The translations under genes and the position numbers were made by a program. From positions 1 through 64,000 of the forward strand of contig NZ_JBNCMT010000008.1 in the NCBI RefSeq assembly GCF_049846925.1: 64,000 nucleotides of DNA, in the 5' to 3' direction. Source of the stretch: Brevibacillus_H sp049846925 (GTDB lineage: Bacteria > Bacillota > Bacilli > Brevibacillales > Brevibacillaceae). Under the pieces are notes generated by a model. That model made no database searches and was not told the DNA's origin. It saw only the letters and a program-made list of their open reading frames with translations. Below, in pieces: positions 51,739 to 59,007 of this stretch (the stretch's first letter is position 1; every line of letters starts with the position of its first letter).

Positions 51739-52404
51739 TTAGAGTTCCAATTTAAATCGCTTTCTAAATTGATTATTTATACCCCAAATCTCTTTGATTG
51801 GGACAGGTTTCTTTGAACATTTTTCTATCGCTGATTGTGCTTCTTTTGAAAATAGAGGTGGATATATCGAGATAGCTTGATCTCCATTCATATTGGCAAC
51901 GTAGCTCTCCCAGCCACTCCACCTCATCGTTTCATAAAATTTATTTACATCCCCGGTGCAAGCCCAATTTAGAAAGTCTGTATACCCCATCTCAAGACCT
52001 TCCCATTCTAAGCTGTCAGGGGCAAAGTAAAAAATTTGACCAATTCCTTCTTCAATAAATCCCCCATTTAAAGCAAAAAAACCTCCAACTACATCATCGG
52101 CTACTAGCAAGGCTTGTTTAACCTCACACTCTTTACTCCATGATGTAATTGTTCTCGGTAACTTTTCATGGCCTGACCCCAAAATACGGAGCCAACCATG
52201 TTGGAGTAAAATTCCTCCAGTGTAGTAGGCAATAGCGCCCAGGGTAGATTTGGTAGTGACTTGAAGTTCCATTAATTCTTTTTCACCAAACTCTTTAGTA
52301 GGAGGAAGAATAACTGCATCATTTTTATTATTTGATTCAAAAATCCACTGAGTAATTATTTTCAATGCAGAATCATCATAAACAAGTTCATCTAACCCTT
52401 TCAT
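51739..52404 (-). CDS. DUF2625-family protein
   Basis: The 221-residue protein starts at ATG 52404 behind AGGGGATAG. Characteristic stretches are LQVTTKSTLGAIAYYTGGIL, LLQHGWLRILGSGHEKLPRT and VVGGFFALNGGF, then GQIFYFAPDSLEWEGLEMGY and WSGWESYV. These match DUF2625, whose function is unknown and which is often found near polymorphic-toxin immunity genes. It is soluble and intact. Confidence 0.88.
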   Translation of the reverse strand: MKGLDELVYDDSALKIITQWIFESNNKNDAVILPPTKEFGEKELMELQVTTKSTLGAIAYYTGGILLQHGWLRILGSGHEKLPRTITSWSKECEVKQALLVADDVVGGFFALNGGFIEEGIGQIFYFAPDSLEWEGLEMGYTDFLNWACTGDVNKFYETMRWSGWESYVANMNGDQAISIYPPLFSKEAQSAIEKCSKKPVPIKEIWGINNQFRKRFKLEL

Positions 52405-52419
52405 GGCTATCCCCTCTTT

Positions 52420-52895
52420 TTACTTCTCATTCAAACCACAAAAATCATATAATCCGTATAGAATTTCTAAACTTCTTAGTGGACTTGCTCCACTTTCAGT
52501 CTCTTCTAACATATCAATGGCTGTTTGAGCGCGACGATGAGTTTGGTTAATAATACCACCACCAAATCCATGATATCCTCGTGCTACTACCCATCCAAAA
52601 GCAATGCATTTATTTCTTTTGATCTTTGTAGGTTTCATCTCAGACGAATGTAACCAAGCCCACAACGTTGCAAGATGGATTAAATACTCTACATTCTTTA
52701 TCCAATCTTCAATTGGTAAGATAGCTTTTTCATCAATGGTTTTAACTCATAAAAGAGCTTGGCCACCTGTTCATGAATCTCATTCGGCGCAAAACCTGTC
52801 TTAACAAAACCTGAAATCTGTTGATTCTCATCAAAAATGAACCCGATTGATTCAGTTTGTTTATTCACTTTTTCCAAAACGGCAAAGCTGATCAT
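52420..52895 (-). pseudogene. Small immunity-like protein gene split by a frameshift
   Basis: The first frame starts at ATG 52895 (MISFAVLEKVNKQTESIGFI) and stops at 52698. A second frame (TIDEKAILPIEDWIKNVEYL onward, ending at 52420) continues the protein in another register. Adding one A to the A4 run at 52743-52740 (minus strand) joins them into one protein of ~158 residues. The second half has HSSEMKPTKIKRNKCIAFGW and a Gly-rich YHGFGGGIINQTHRRA. Real decay or a homopolymer error are both possible. Family unknown. Confidence 0.6.
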
Positions 52896-52912
52896 ATCAA
52901 TAACAACAAGAT

Positions 52913-53380
52913 CTACTCTGACATTAAACTTTTAAGATCACCACATTTTATTGCTCGATGTATGGAGTTAGTATGTAAGTCTTTTTCAATACGACCAAAT
53001 TTATCAGAAGTCATCCAATTAAACAGAGGGCTTTCCAATTCAAAAATATCGATAATGGATCCAGATAAATCCGTACCCGTACCAATATTCTTAATATTTA
53101 CCTTGAAACTCTTCGTTACAATATTCTCTTCAATGGAATTTCTTTTTTCATCCACCACATAATTTTTTTGCCCAACAATAGAAATCACATTATTCTCCAT
53201 AACCTTCCAATGAAATAAGGTAATATCAGAATACCAAGGTCTTAAATAAGCATAAAACCCGTTTTCATTCTCATCAAAAGTTAGAAGCAAGTCTTCAAAA
53301 GCATCATAGTAAAAAACGCATGACGACCAGACTCCTACTAAATACGTTGGTAATGAAGTACTATCTCTATCTCTCATCAT
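52913..53380 (-). CDS. Unrecognised small protein, immunity-like
   Basis: The 155-residue protein starts at ATG 53380 (AGAGGTGGC upstream). It is aromatic-rich and beta-rich: YLVGVWSSCVFYYDAFEDLL, then GFYAYLRPWYSDITLFHWKV. No membrane segment. It lies 17 bp upstream of the frameshifted gene. Function unknown. Size, acidity and neighbourhood suggest an immunity protein, by inference only. Confidence 0.65.
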   Translation of the reverse strand: MMRDRDSTSLPTYLVGVWSSCVFYYDAFEDLLLTFDENENGFYAYLRPWYSDITLFHWKVMENNVISIVGQKNYVVDEKRNSIEENIVTKSFKVNIKNIGTGTDLSGSIIDIFELESPLFNWMTSDKFGRIEKDLHTNSIHRAIKCGDLKSLMSE

Positions 53381-53428
53381 GCCACCTCTACATCCCTCTC
53401 AAATTGGCGATTTCGTTAGAATGCCATT

Positions 53429-53941
53429 CTATACTTGTTTATATGGTTCAATTGGTGCGAAATAAGCAAGTAACCTTTTTGGTCTTTGCCCTTCTAGAAA
53501 CATTACTTTGAGTTCTGTGTCCAAACCTTCGCCCAATACCTCAATAATTTGCCCTTTTCCATATTTACGGTGATAGATCTCATCATTGATTTGGAGAGTT
53601 TCAACAAATCGTTGTTTTTCTTCAGGGATTTCTATTTCAGGTTCACCTAAATCTTCTCGCAGATAATCTGGTGGATGTGGATATTTATTATCGTCATTGT
53701 TGTAGTATTCGCCTTCATCCCCTTGTACTCGCGCATCTAATCTATTAGCTATATCAATCATAAGACCGATTACCCTTTCATCTGCACGGCATAAAGTGAT
53801 TCTGCCATCTTGATACAGAAAAGGAATACCCCTGTAAGTCTCTAAAAGATCAGCTACTTTTTCTAACTCTTCTTCGGTAATCGGATTTTTGTCGCTAAAA
53901 ATCCAATGATCTGCTTTGGTAATATGAAGATCATAACTCAT
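53429..53941 (-). CDS. Hypothetical protein with PcrA-tail/tudor-like C-terminus
   Basis: The 170-residue protein begins MSYDLHITKADHWIFSDKNP, a recurring start among small bacterial proteins of unknown role. Residues ~118-165 (INDEIYHRKYGKGQIIEVLG, then FLEGQRPKRLLAYFAPIEP) resemble the C-terminal tudor-like segment of PcrA/UvrD helicases that binds RNA polymerase. That would suggest a transcription-linked partner. The rest is acidic. Start ATG 53941 lacks a strong ribosome site. Confidence 0.7.
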   Translation of the reverse strand: MSYDLHITKADHWIFSDKNPITEEELEKVADLLETYRGIPFLYQDGRITLCRADERVIGLMIDIANRLDARVQGDEGEYYNNDDNKYPHPPDYLREDLGEPEIEIPEEKQRFVETLQINDEIYHRKYGKGQIIEVLGEGLDTELKVMFLEGQRPKRLLAYFAPIEPYKQV

Positions 53942-53972
53942 ACCATATCACTTCCTCTGAAATTCGTATTCT

Positions 53973-54249
53973 TCATTTCTGAAGAGAATAAGTACCATCT
54001 ACGAAAACGTTGTGTCCAAAATACGGCTTTCCATTATCTCTCACATAGAGTTCAGAAGATGAAATCATATAAAAAGATAACTGAATTATTATTTGACGTT
54101 TTTAAACTGGTTGACGTAATAGAAGAAGGGTCTGTAGTCAACGATGATGACAGCGGTATGCTTTCAGAAGGAGAGCTGGACATCTTGGTACTGCAACCTA
54201 CGGTAAGGCAAATAATAAATAGTAAAAATATAACTGTGAATTTCTTCAT
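53973..54249 (-). pseudogene. Small lipoprotein gene, probably frameshifted
   Basis: ATG 54249 (GGAGGATATC upstream) opens MKKFTVIFLLFIICLTVGCS with a proper lipobox LTVGC and a Ser/Thr-rich linker. The frame stops at ~54052. Removing one T from the T5 run at 54075-54071 continues it into SSELYVRDNGKPYFGHNVFV, ending at TGA 53973 (~91 residues). The continuation reads like a genuine protein, so an indel, real or from sequencing, is likely. Confidence 0.55.
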
Positions 54250-54303
54250 GTTATTGATATCCTCCATTTAGAGCAGAGCTACAAAATTAAGGGGTTGATA
54301 GCG

Positions 54304-54672
54304 ATGTTGGTGATTAAAGCTGCAGCTGTTTTTAACTTCGCCTTTGGATTATTTCACCTTTTCTTTTGGCGTTTACTAAAATGGAATGAGCAGCTAAAAC
54401 ATGTGTCAGCAGTTAATCGAGCCGTTATGCAAACACTGAACATTTGCCTGACTTTCATTTTTCTACTCGTAGGTTGTATTTACTTCTTCTATTCTGGTGA
54501 AGTCATCTCTACAAGAATTGGTCAAGCGTTATTGCTAGGAATGGCATTATTTTGGTTTGTTCGTACGATTGCACAAATTTATTTCTATAATCTTAAAGAG
54601 AAAGTGCACCAAATACTTCTTATTCTCTTTATCCTGGGTGTTGTTGTTCATTTATTGCCTTTGTTTTTCTAA
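54304..54672 (+). CDS. Four-helix membrane protein, unknown
   Basis: The 122-residue protein starts at ATG 54304 behind AAGGGG. It has four hydrophobic helices (AAAVFNFAFGLFHLFFWRLL, TLNICLTFIFLLVGCIYFFY, ALLLGMALFWFVRTIAQIYF, ILLILFILGVVVHLLPLFF). It looks like the DoxX/DUF-type small membrane family, but I cannot name it. It is the only plus-strand gene in this patch apart from the peptide gene at 56.2 kb. Confidence 0.7.
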   Translation: MLVIKAAAVFNFAFGLFHLFFWRLLKWNEQLKHVSAVNRAVMQTLNICLTFIFLLVGCIYFFYSGEVISTRIGQALLLGMALFWFVRTIAQIYFYNLKEKVHQILLILFILGVVVHLLPLFF

Positions 54673-54749
54673 CTATTGAGGAAATTTGATATACCTTATT
54701 CTTCTTTTGAACTATATTGCTGTACAACTCTCGACAAAATATTGTTTTC

Positions 54750-54929
54750 CTACAAATATACATACTCAATATGAGAACTCATTTCATTGAAGGGATCGTA
54801 TTCTTTCTTTATTTTCTTTATCCATTTCTCGAAGACACTTTGACATTCATTACCTAAAGTAAGATTACATCTAGCAATGATTGTATATATCCAGCCACTA
54901 TTGTAAGGTCTACTTGGATGAAACTTCAC
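54750..54929 (-). pseudogene. In-frame 3' tail behind a stop codon (59 codons)
   Basis: Directly after the TAA of the 277-aa gene, GTG 54929 opens a frame in the same register: HPSRPYNSGWIYTIIARCNL, then VFEKWIKKIKKEYDPFNEMS, ending at TAG 54750. It may be the original C-terminus cut off by a nonsense codon, or a separate small gene with a GTG start. The residues look genuine (W, C and aromatic spacing). Confidence 0.45.
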
Positions 54930-55763
54930 TTATTCTTTATGACCGAGTTGTACCTTTTCACGAATTGCTTTAATAATTTCGTAAACTAGAACCATATTTT
55001 GCTTTGATGGAGAATCACCCCTATGGTTGCTACCTCTTTGTTCCCCAAACAAATGAGTTCTAAGATCATTAAAAGAAAAGGATGTTAAACTTACCTTATT
55101 ACTAAATGCATTCCTTAATTTCTCTTTTATATTTATAGCTTCTTGAATACCACCCTTAGGAAAGAATGTCAGAGCAAATTTGTTTATATTATTCCAGTTA
55201 TCATAAGGAGTTGGAATATCCTCTAAAGTAAGATCTTGATTAGAAATCTTATTAAGCACTCTCTTTTTCATTTCTTCGAAGTTTTCATTTACTACAATTA
55301 ACTCATCAAAAACCAAGCCCTTCTTATTTCGCAAATATTTATCAACGGTATTTTCAACTTCGTTATTATAGATTTTCAAATGAGTTATCGAATCAATACT
55401 TCCATCTGTATTAAGTCCAAGTTGGACACGTCCTAATTCAGGACCTTCAAGAGAATAGGCGAACAATTGAGTATTTTCATATATGTTCGCTTTGCAAATA
55501 AATGCACTTTCAAAGGGCTGATCTACTAACATCGTAAAATATGTCGGAAGGTCTCTACTTATTACCAGAGGCAATAGCTGTGCTTCAACCTCTAGACCAA
55601 ACTCAACACCGTTTTTAATATTAGGAATATTATTATCAAAAACGCATTCCCTGTCTTTTGATATTCGGAGATATCCATTTGGTAATTTTTCAAAATTTGT
55701 GTACTCATAAACGATCTTTAAATCGTCTGTAGATTCTTTAAATAAATGAATTGGGAATTTCAT
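54930..55763 (-). CDS. Unrecognised 277-aa protein
   Basis: The protein starts at ATG 55763 (GAGGTATATTA upstream). It has mixed alpha/beta content with no signal or membrane segment: LKIVYEYTNFEKLPNGYLRI, FGLEVEAQLLPLVISRDLPT, a C-terminal GEQRGSNHRGDSPSKQNMVL stretch and a helical end. Its own TAA is followed in frame by 59 more codons (54750-54929). No family recognised. AT-rich like the rest of the patch. Confidence 0.65.
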   Translation of the reverse strand: MKFPIHLFKESTDDLKIVYEYTNFEKLPNGYLRISKDRECVFDNNIPNIKNGVEFGLEVEAQLLPLVISRDLPTYFTMLVDQPFESAFICKANIYENTQLFAYSLEGPELGRVQLGLNTDGSIDSITHLKIYNNEVENTVDKYLRNKKGLVFDELIVVNENFEEMKKRVLNKISNQDLTLEDIPTPYDNWNNINKFALTFFPKGGIQEAINIKEKLRNAFSNKVSLTSFSFNDLRTHLFGEQRGSNHRGDSPSKQNMVLVYEIIKAIREKVQLGHKE

Positions 55764-55896
55764 TAATATACCTCATTTCTCGCATTCCTGTTCCCACTTC
55801 GCCTAAGAACTTTACAGTTTATAGAGTATGTATTCACCTATTCCCAAAATAGATCTTATTTCATTTCACATCGTCTTAATTCCCTTTTGAATAAAA

Positions 55897-56148
55897 CTAC
55901 GGTTCATCTATCCAAGCAACTTTGCGAGCTAAAAATAACCCCTTCTCCCATTTTTTATAGAAAAATAGTTCTTCAACTATATTGCTATATTCATCACTAA
56001 AGTGATTTGGGATAAATGATGCATCAAATTCCCATTTTATCTGACTAAATTCCTCCACTAAGCGTTCTTTATTAAAACCAAACGGTGAAATCAGTTCGAT
56101 TAACTCATATTTTCATTCTGTGAACTGCACTACATACTCATTTGGGAA
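55897..56148 (-). pseudogene. Broken gene remnant with internal stop
   Basis: A minus-strand frame from ~56148 to TAG 55897 reads IFPNEYVVQFTE, then a TGA at 56115-56113, then KYELIELISPFGFNKERLVE and IVEELFFYKKWEKGLFLARK. TGA at that place would be a one-base change from TGG (Trp). There is no start codon at the 5' end. It looks like a decayed acidic immunity-type gene whose 5' end has been lost next to the peptide gene at 56189. Confidence 0.5.
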
Positions 56149-56188
56149 TATATGTTATTTTCTCCTTATAGAAAAGGAGGTGAAATTC

Positions 56189-56314
56189 GTGAAAAAGTTA
56201 ATCATTTTGTCTGTTGTCATTGGTAGCCTTTTCAGTGTAATTCCAAGTGCTTCAGCAGTTAATTCTCAATGTTGCGTAAAACAGGGTGGTCTATGGGCTT
56301 GCGGATGTACTTAG
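56189..56314 (+). CDS. Tiny secreted cysteine-rich peptide precursor (41 aa)
   Basis: GTG 56189 follows AAGGAGGTG at ideal spacing. The 41-residue product has a clear signal peptide (MKKLIILSVVIGSLFSVIPS ending ASA) and an ~18-residue mature part with four cysteines: NSQCCVKQGGLWACGCT. A terminator follows. It resembles a secreted disulfide-rich peptide, bacteriocin-like or a signal. No modification, transport or immunity gene is directly attached, though small immunity-like genes surround it. Function unknown. Confidence 0.75.
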   Translation: MKKLIILSVVIGSLFSVIPSASAVNSQCCVKQGGLWACGCT

Positions 56315-56341
56315 AAATCATCAAAAAACTAGAATTACTTT

Positions 56342-56383
56342 AGACTAGGCAGTAATGCTTAGTCTTTCTGTCTTCTTTTTTGA
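56342..56383 (+). terminator. Terminator of the secreted peptide gene
   Basis: AGACTA / TAGTCT stem with inner GGC / GCT pairing, followed by TTTCTGTCTTCTTTTTT. Confidence 0.65.
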
Positions 56384-56388
56384 AAAAG

Positions 56389-56859
56389 TCAACCTGCAAT
56401 TGAAATACAACAATCTATATTTCCGAGTAACTCCAAATCATTCCCCGTGATTGCCTCCAGCGGAATCATTTTGCGCTTTATTTTTTGAATCCCATCTCCA
56501 AACCAGATGGACCACAACTCTACCTTATCTTCCTTAGAGACATTTGCCTGAAGATAATCCAGTAATTGCTGTACACATTTCGATTGAAAATTGCCTCCGA
56601 GCCAGTATACATAATTTTTCTGGATATAGTGTTCCAAGTCGTATGGCGTGTTGTTGCACAATGAAACTTGCAAGCCACCAAGATCAGATTCGCTTTCAGC
56701 ATAGAGAACGTCTGCCTCGTCGTCCAATTCATCCCAATCGACCGGTCCCCTTGGAAGGGGAGTCATCTTTTTGATATCTTTCACTTTTCGTTTGATAAAT
56801 CCGCTTTGATCAATCTCTGGTAATTGGTTATCTGAAGCAATAAATGTATATCTACTCAT
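56389..56859 (-). CDS. Unrecognised 156-aa protein
   Basis: The protein starts at ATG 56859, 4 nt after AGGAGG. It is soluble and acidic (VDWDELDDEADVLYAESESD) with a WSIWFGDGIQKIKRKMIPLE segment and a Cys pair at the end (IDCCISIAG). I recognise no family. It lies 12 bp after the Nudix gene stop, in the same transcription unit. Confidence 0.75.
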   Translation of the reverse strand: MSRYTFIASDNQLPEIDQSGFIKRKVKDIKKMTPLPRGPVDWDELDDEADVLYAESESDLGGLQVSLCNNTPYDLEHYIQKNYVYWLGGNFQSKCVQQLLDYLQANVSKEDKVELWSIWFGDGIQKIKRKMIPLEAITGNDLELLGNIDCCISIAG

Positions 56860-56871
56860 ACATCCTCCTAG

Positions 56872-57333
56872 CTAGGAACGCAGTAGCGTACAATTGTTTT
56901 GCTGTAAATCTATTAAAACTGGTATATTGGCCTCTGTAATCATATCAGGAGTAATTTCTTCCAAATGAAACAAGCGCAAACAAAGCGATTCGTTATTTTG
57001 ATCTTGAAAAGGAAGCGTACTCCCTTCGAGTAACCCGGTAAAATCAAAAGTAGCTTCAAAGATAAACATGATAAACGTAACATGATTGCCGTCTGGATAA
57101 ATATAATTCATGCGCGGCCCACTATATACAGTGTAAAAACGATAGTCTTGCAGAGTTAAGCCTGTTTCTTCCCATACCTCTCGGAGCATGGCCTGTTCAA
57201 TCGTTTCTCCTGGCTCCAGTGCTCCTCCCGGAAAGCCCCATTTGCCATCGTCAGATCTTTTCTGCAGCAATACACGCCCCTCTGCATCTCTGATAATTGC
57301 TCCGGCTGTTACAACGATTTTCGGCGTTTTCAT
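56872..57333 (-). CDS. Nudix hydrolase
   Basis: The start is ATG 57333 with AAGGTGAG upstream. The complete Nudix box is GGALEPGETIEQAMLREVWE followed by ETGLT. Upstream VVTAGAIIRDAEGRVLLQKR with GKWGFPGG is the MutT/ADP-ribose-type entry. At 153 residues it matches the YjhB-like Bacillus Nudix proteins. Substrate unknown. It sits between the DUF6157 gene and the 156-aa gene. Confidence 0.92.
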   Translation of the reverse strand: MKTPKIVVTAGAIIRDAEGRVLLQKRSDDGKWGFPGGALEPGETIEQAMLREVWEETGLTLQDYRFYTVYSGPRMNYIYPDGNHVTFIMFIFEATFDFTGLLEGSTLPFQDQNNESLCLRLFHLEEITPDMITEANIPVLIDLQQNNCTLLRS

Positions 57334-57359
57334 TCCATACTCACCTTCATCCATCGATC

Positions 57360-57782
57360 TTATCCTCGTTTGCTTTTTAACGCATACAACAACTGAGTGT
57401 TACCGTCTTGTACTCCTTCAACAAACTTCTTGTATTCGTCCGTTTCCATTCCATAAAGAGCAATTTTACCCTCAGAGTTGTAGTGAACTCCCCACCCATA
57501 CTTTTTGGGAAGCGACGAAGCTCTAAGGCAAGGATGCTTCTTCTGAAACAGCTCGGCTCGAATCTCTTCTCCACGGTTGGCTAAATCTTCACGGGAAAAT
57601 TCCTTGCGGCGAATATGCACCTCAAACAACAAATCTTCGTGTGTATATTCATATGGATGCTGGGCGAGCAATTCGTATTGAATGACGTGCATTGGCTTTT
57701 TTTCATTGCGGGCTGCGGGAATGACGCTGCTGGTTACAGGACAGTCGGGTGCAACTTGTATAAAAGTGTCAAGATAACTCAT
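57360..57782 (-). CDS. DUF6157-family protein
   Basis: The 140-residue protein begins YLDTFIQVAPDCPVTSSVIP, with MHVIQYELLAQHPYEYTHED and GWGVHYNSEGKIALYGMETD, which are the DUF6157 signatures. It is soluble and of unknown function. The start is ATG 57782 with AAGGAG 14 nt upstream. It is followed at 26 bp by the Nudix gene. Confidence 0.87.
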   Translation of the reverse strand: MSYLDTFIQVAPDCPVTSSVIPAARNEKKPMHVIQYELLAQHPYEYTHEDLLFEVHIRRKEFSREDLANRGEEIRAELFQKKHPCLRASSLPKKYGWGVHYNSEGKIALYGMETDEYKKFVEGVQDGNTQLLYALKSKRG

Positions 57783-57914
57783 AGTTTTTCAGACACTCCT
57801 TGTCGTATAATCAACTAATGGTCTAATTTTCACTTAGCATTTCCATTATACAAGAACTACTGGGTAAAAATCCCTTTTAATAGAAACTAGAATGAACAAA
57901 GGCGGTCAGTCAAA

Positions 57915-58961
57915 ATGAATGTACTAATAACAGGTGCGACCGGGTTTCTCGGAAAACGGCTTTCACAAGAATTGCTAAACGAAGGCCATCGCTTGTTTGT
58001 ACTGGTTCGTAATGAACAGAGGGCAACTCAATACTTGGATTTGTTTACTCCAAACGAACAAAACAACATCTCCATACTATTAGGCGACGTTTCAGAAGAA
58101 GGTTTAGGAATCTCCGAAGAATCAGTCCGTCAGTTGAACCAGCAAATTGACGCTGTCTATCATCTGGCTGCTTTTCTTTCTTTTGATGACAATCAGAAAA
58201 CCCATACGTTTAAAGTAAACGTAGAAGGAACCAAACACACGCTTGCATTTTCTCACGCAATCGGTTGTCCCCGCTTTTTATACGTCAGCACTGCCTATAC
58301 GTTAGGTGATACTTTGGAAGGGAAAGAAGAACTGTACAATCCAGACCGTCCGTTCGTCAATCACTATGAAGAGAGCAAATGTCTGGCAGAACATCTCGTT
58401 TTGTCCTATCAGGGTAAAATGGATGTTGTCATTTTGCGACCATCGATAATCATCGGAGACTCTCAAACAGGACAAGCAGAGACGAACTTTGGTATGTACG
58501 GGTTCCTGAAAGGTCTCAGTGTATTGAAAAGAAGAGTTTCCCGGGCAAAAGATTGGGAAGCCAAGCAGTGCCGGATTGTAGCTGATGTACATGAAACGAC
58601 TAACCTTGTTCCAGTTGATTATGTATCATTTGTCCTGACAACAGCATTAACTCACGCAGAAAAGAACAAGATTTATAACATAACGAATCCTGCACCACCT
58701 ACCCAAATGCTGATCATTGAATGTATGAAGGAAGTTCTGGATTTTCCCAATCTGGAAACAGTACCGCTTGATTCGGAGCAACAATTAACCGAGCAAGAGA
58801 AGTCCTTTCACCACGCAATGAGTGTCTTCAAAAAATACTTGAACCGCAGCATCACATTCACCAGCGACAACACACGAAATCTGTTGAAGAAAGTGAACAA
58901 GCGTGAGCTGCATTTGGACAAAGCGCTGCTGACTCATATTATGAGAGGCTTTCAAGCGTAA
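57915..58961 (+). CDS. NAD(P)-dependent SDR (thioester-reductase-like/epimerase)
   Basis: The 348-residue extended SDR has the Rossmann TGATGFLGKRLSQELLNEGH, the DAVYHLAAFLSF strand, the catalytic STAYTL... and YEESKCLAE (YxxxK), and VVILRPSIIIGDSQTG. This is the pattern of thioester-reductase/fatty acyl-CoA-reductase-like SDRs. Substrate unknown. The start is ATG 57915 with AAAGGCGGTC upstream. It stands alone ahead of the helicase. Confidence 0.92.
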   Translation: MNVLITGATGFLGKRLSQELLNEGHRLFVLVRNEQRATQYLDLFTPNEQNNISILLGDVSEEGLGISEESVRQLNQQIDAVYHLAAFLSFDDNQKTHTFKVNVEGTKHTLAFSHAIGCPRFLYVSTAYTLGDTLEGKEELYNPDRPFVNHYEESKCLAEHLVLSYQGKMDVVILRPSIIIGDSQTGQAETNFGMYGFLKGLSVLKRRVSRAKDWEAKQCRIVADVHETTNLVPVDYVSFVLTTALTHAEKNKIYNITNPAPPTQMLIIECMKEVLDFPNLETVPLDSEQQLTEQEKSFHHAMSVFKKYLNRSITFTSDNTRNLLKKVNKRELHLDKALLTHIMRGFQA

Positions 58962-59007
58962 TAATTTTCTGAGTTAGTCCAATTTGTCCAAAGAAAGGAT
59001 CAGAGAA

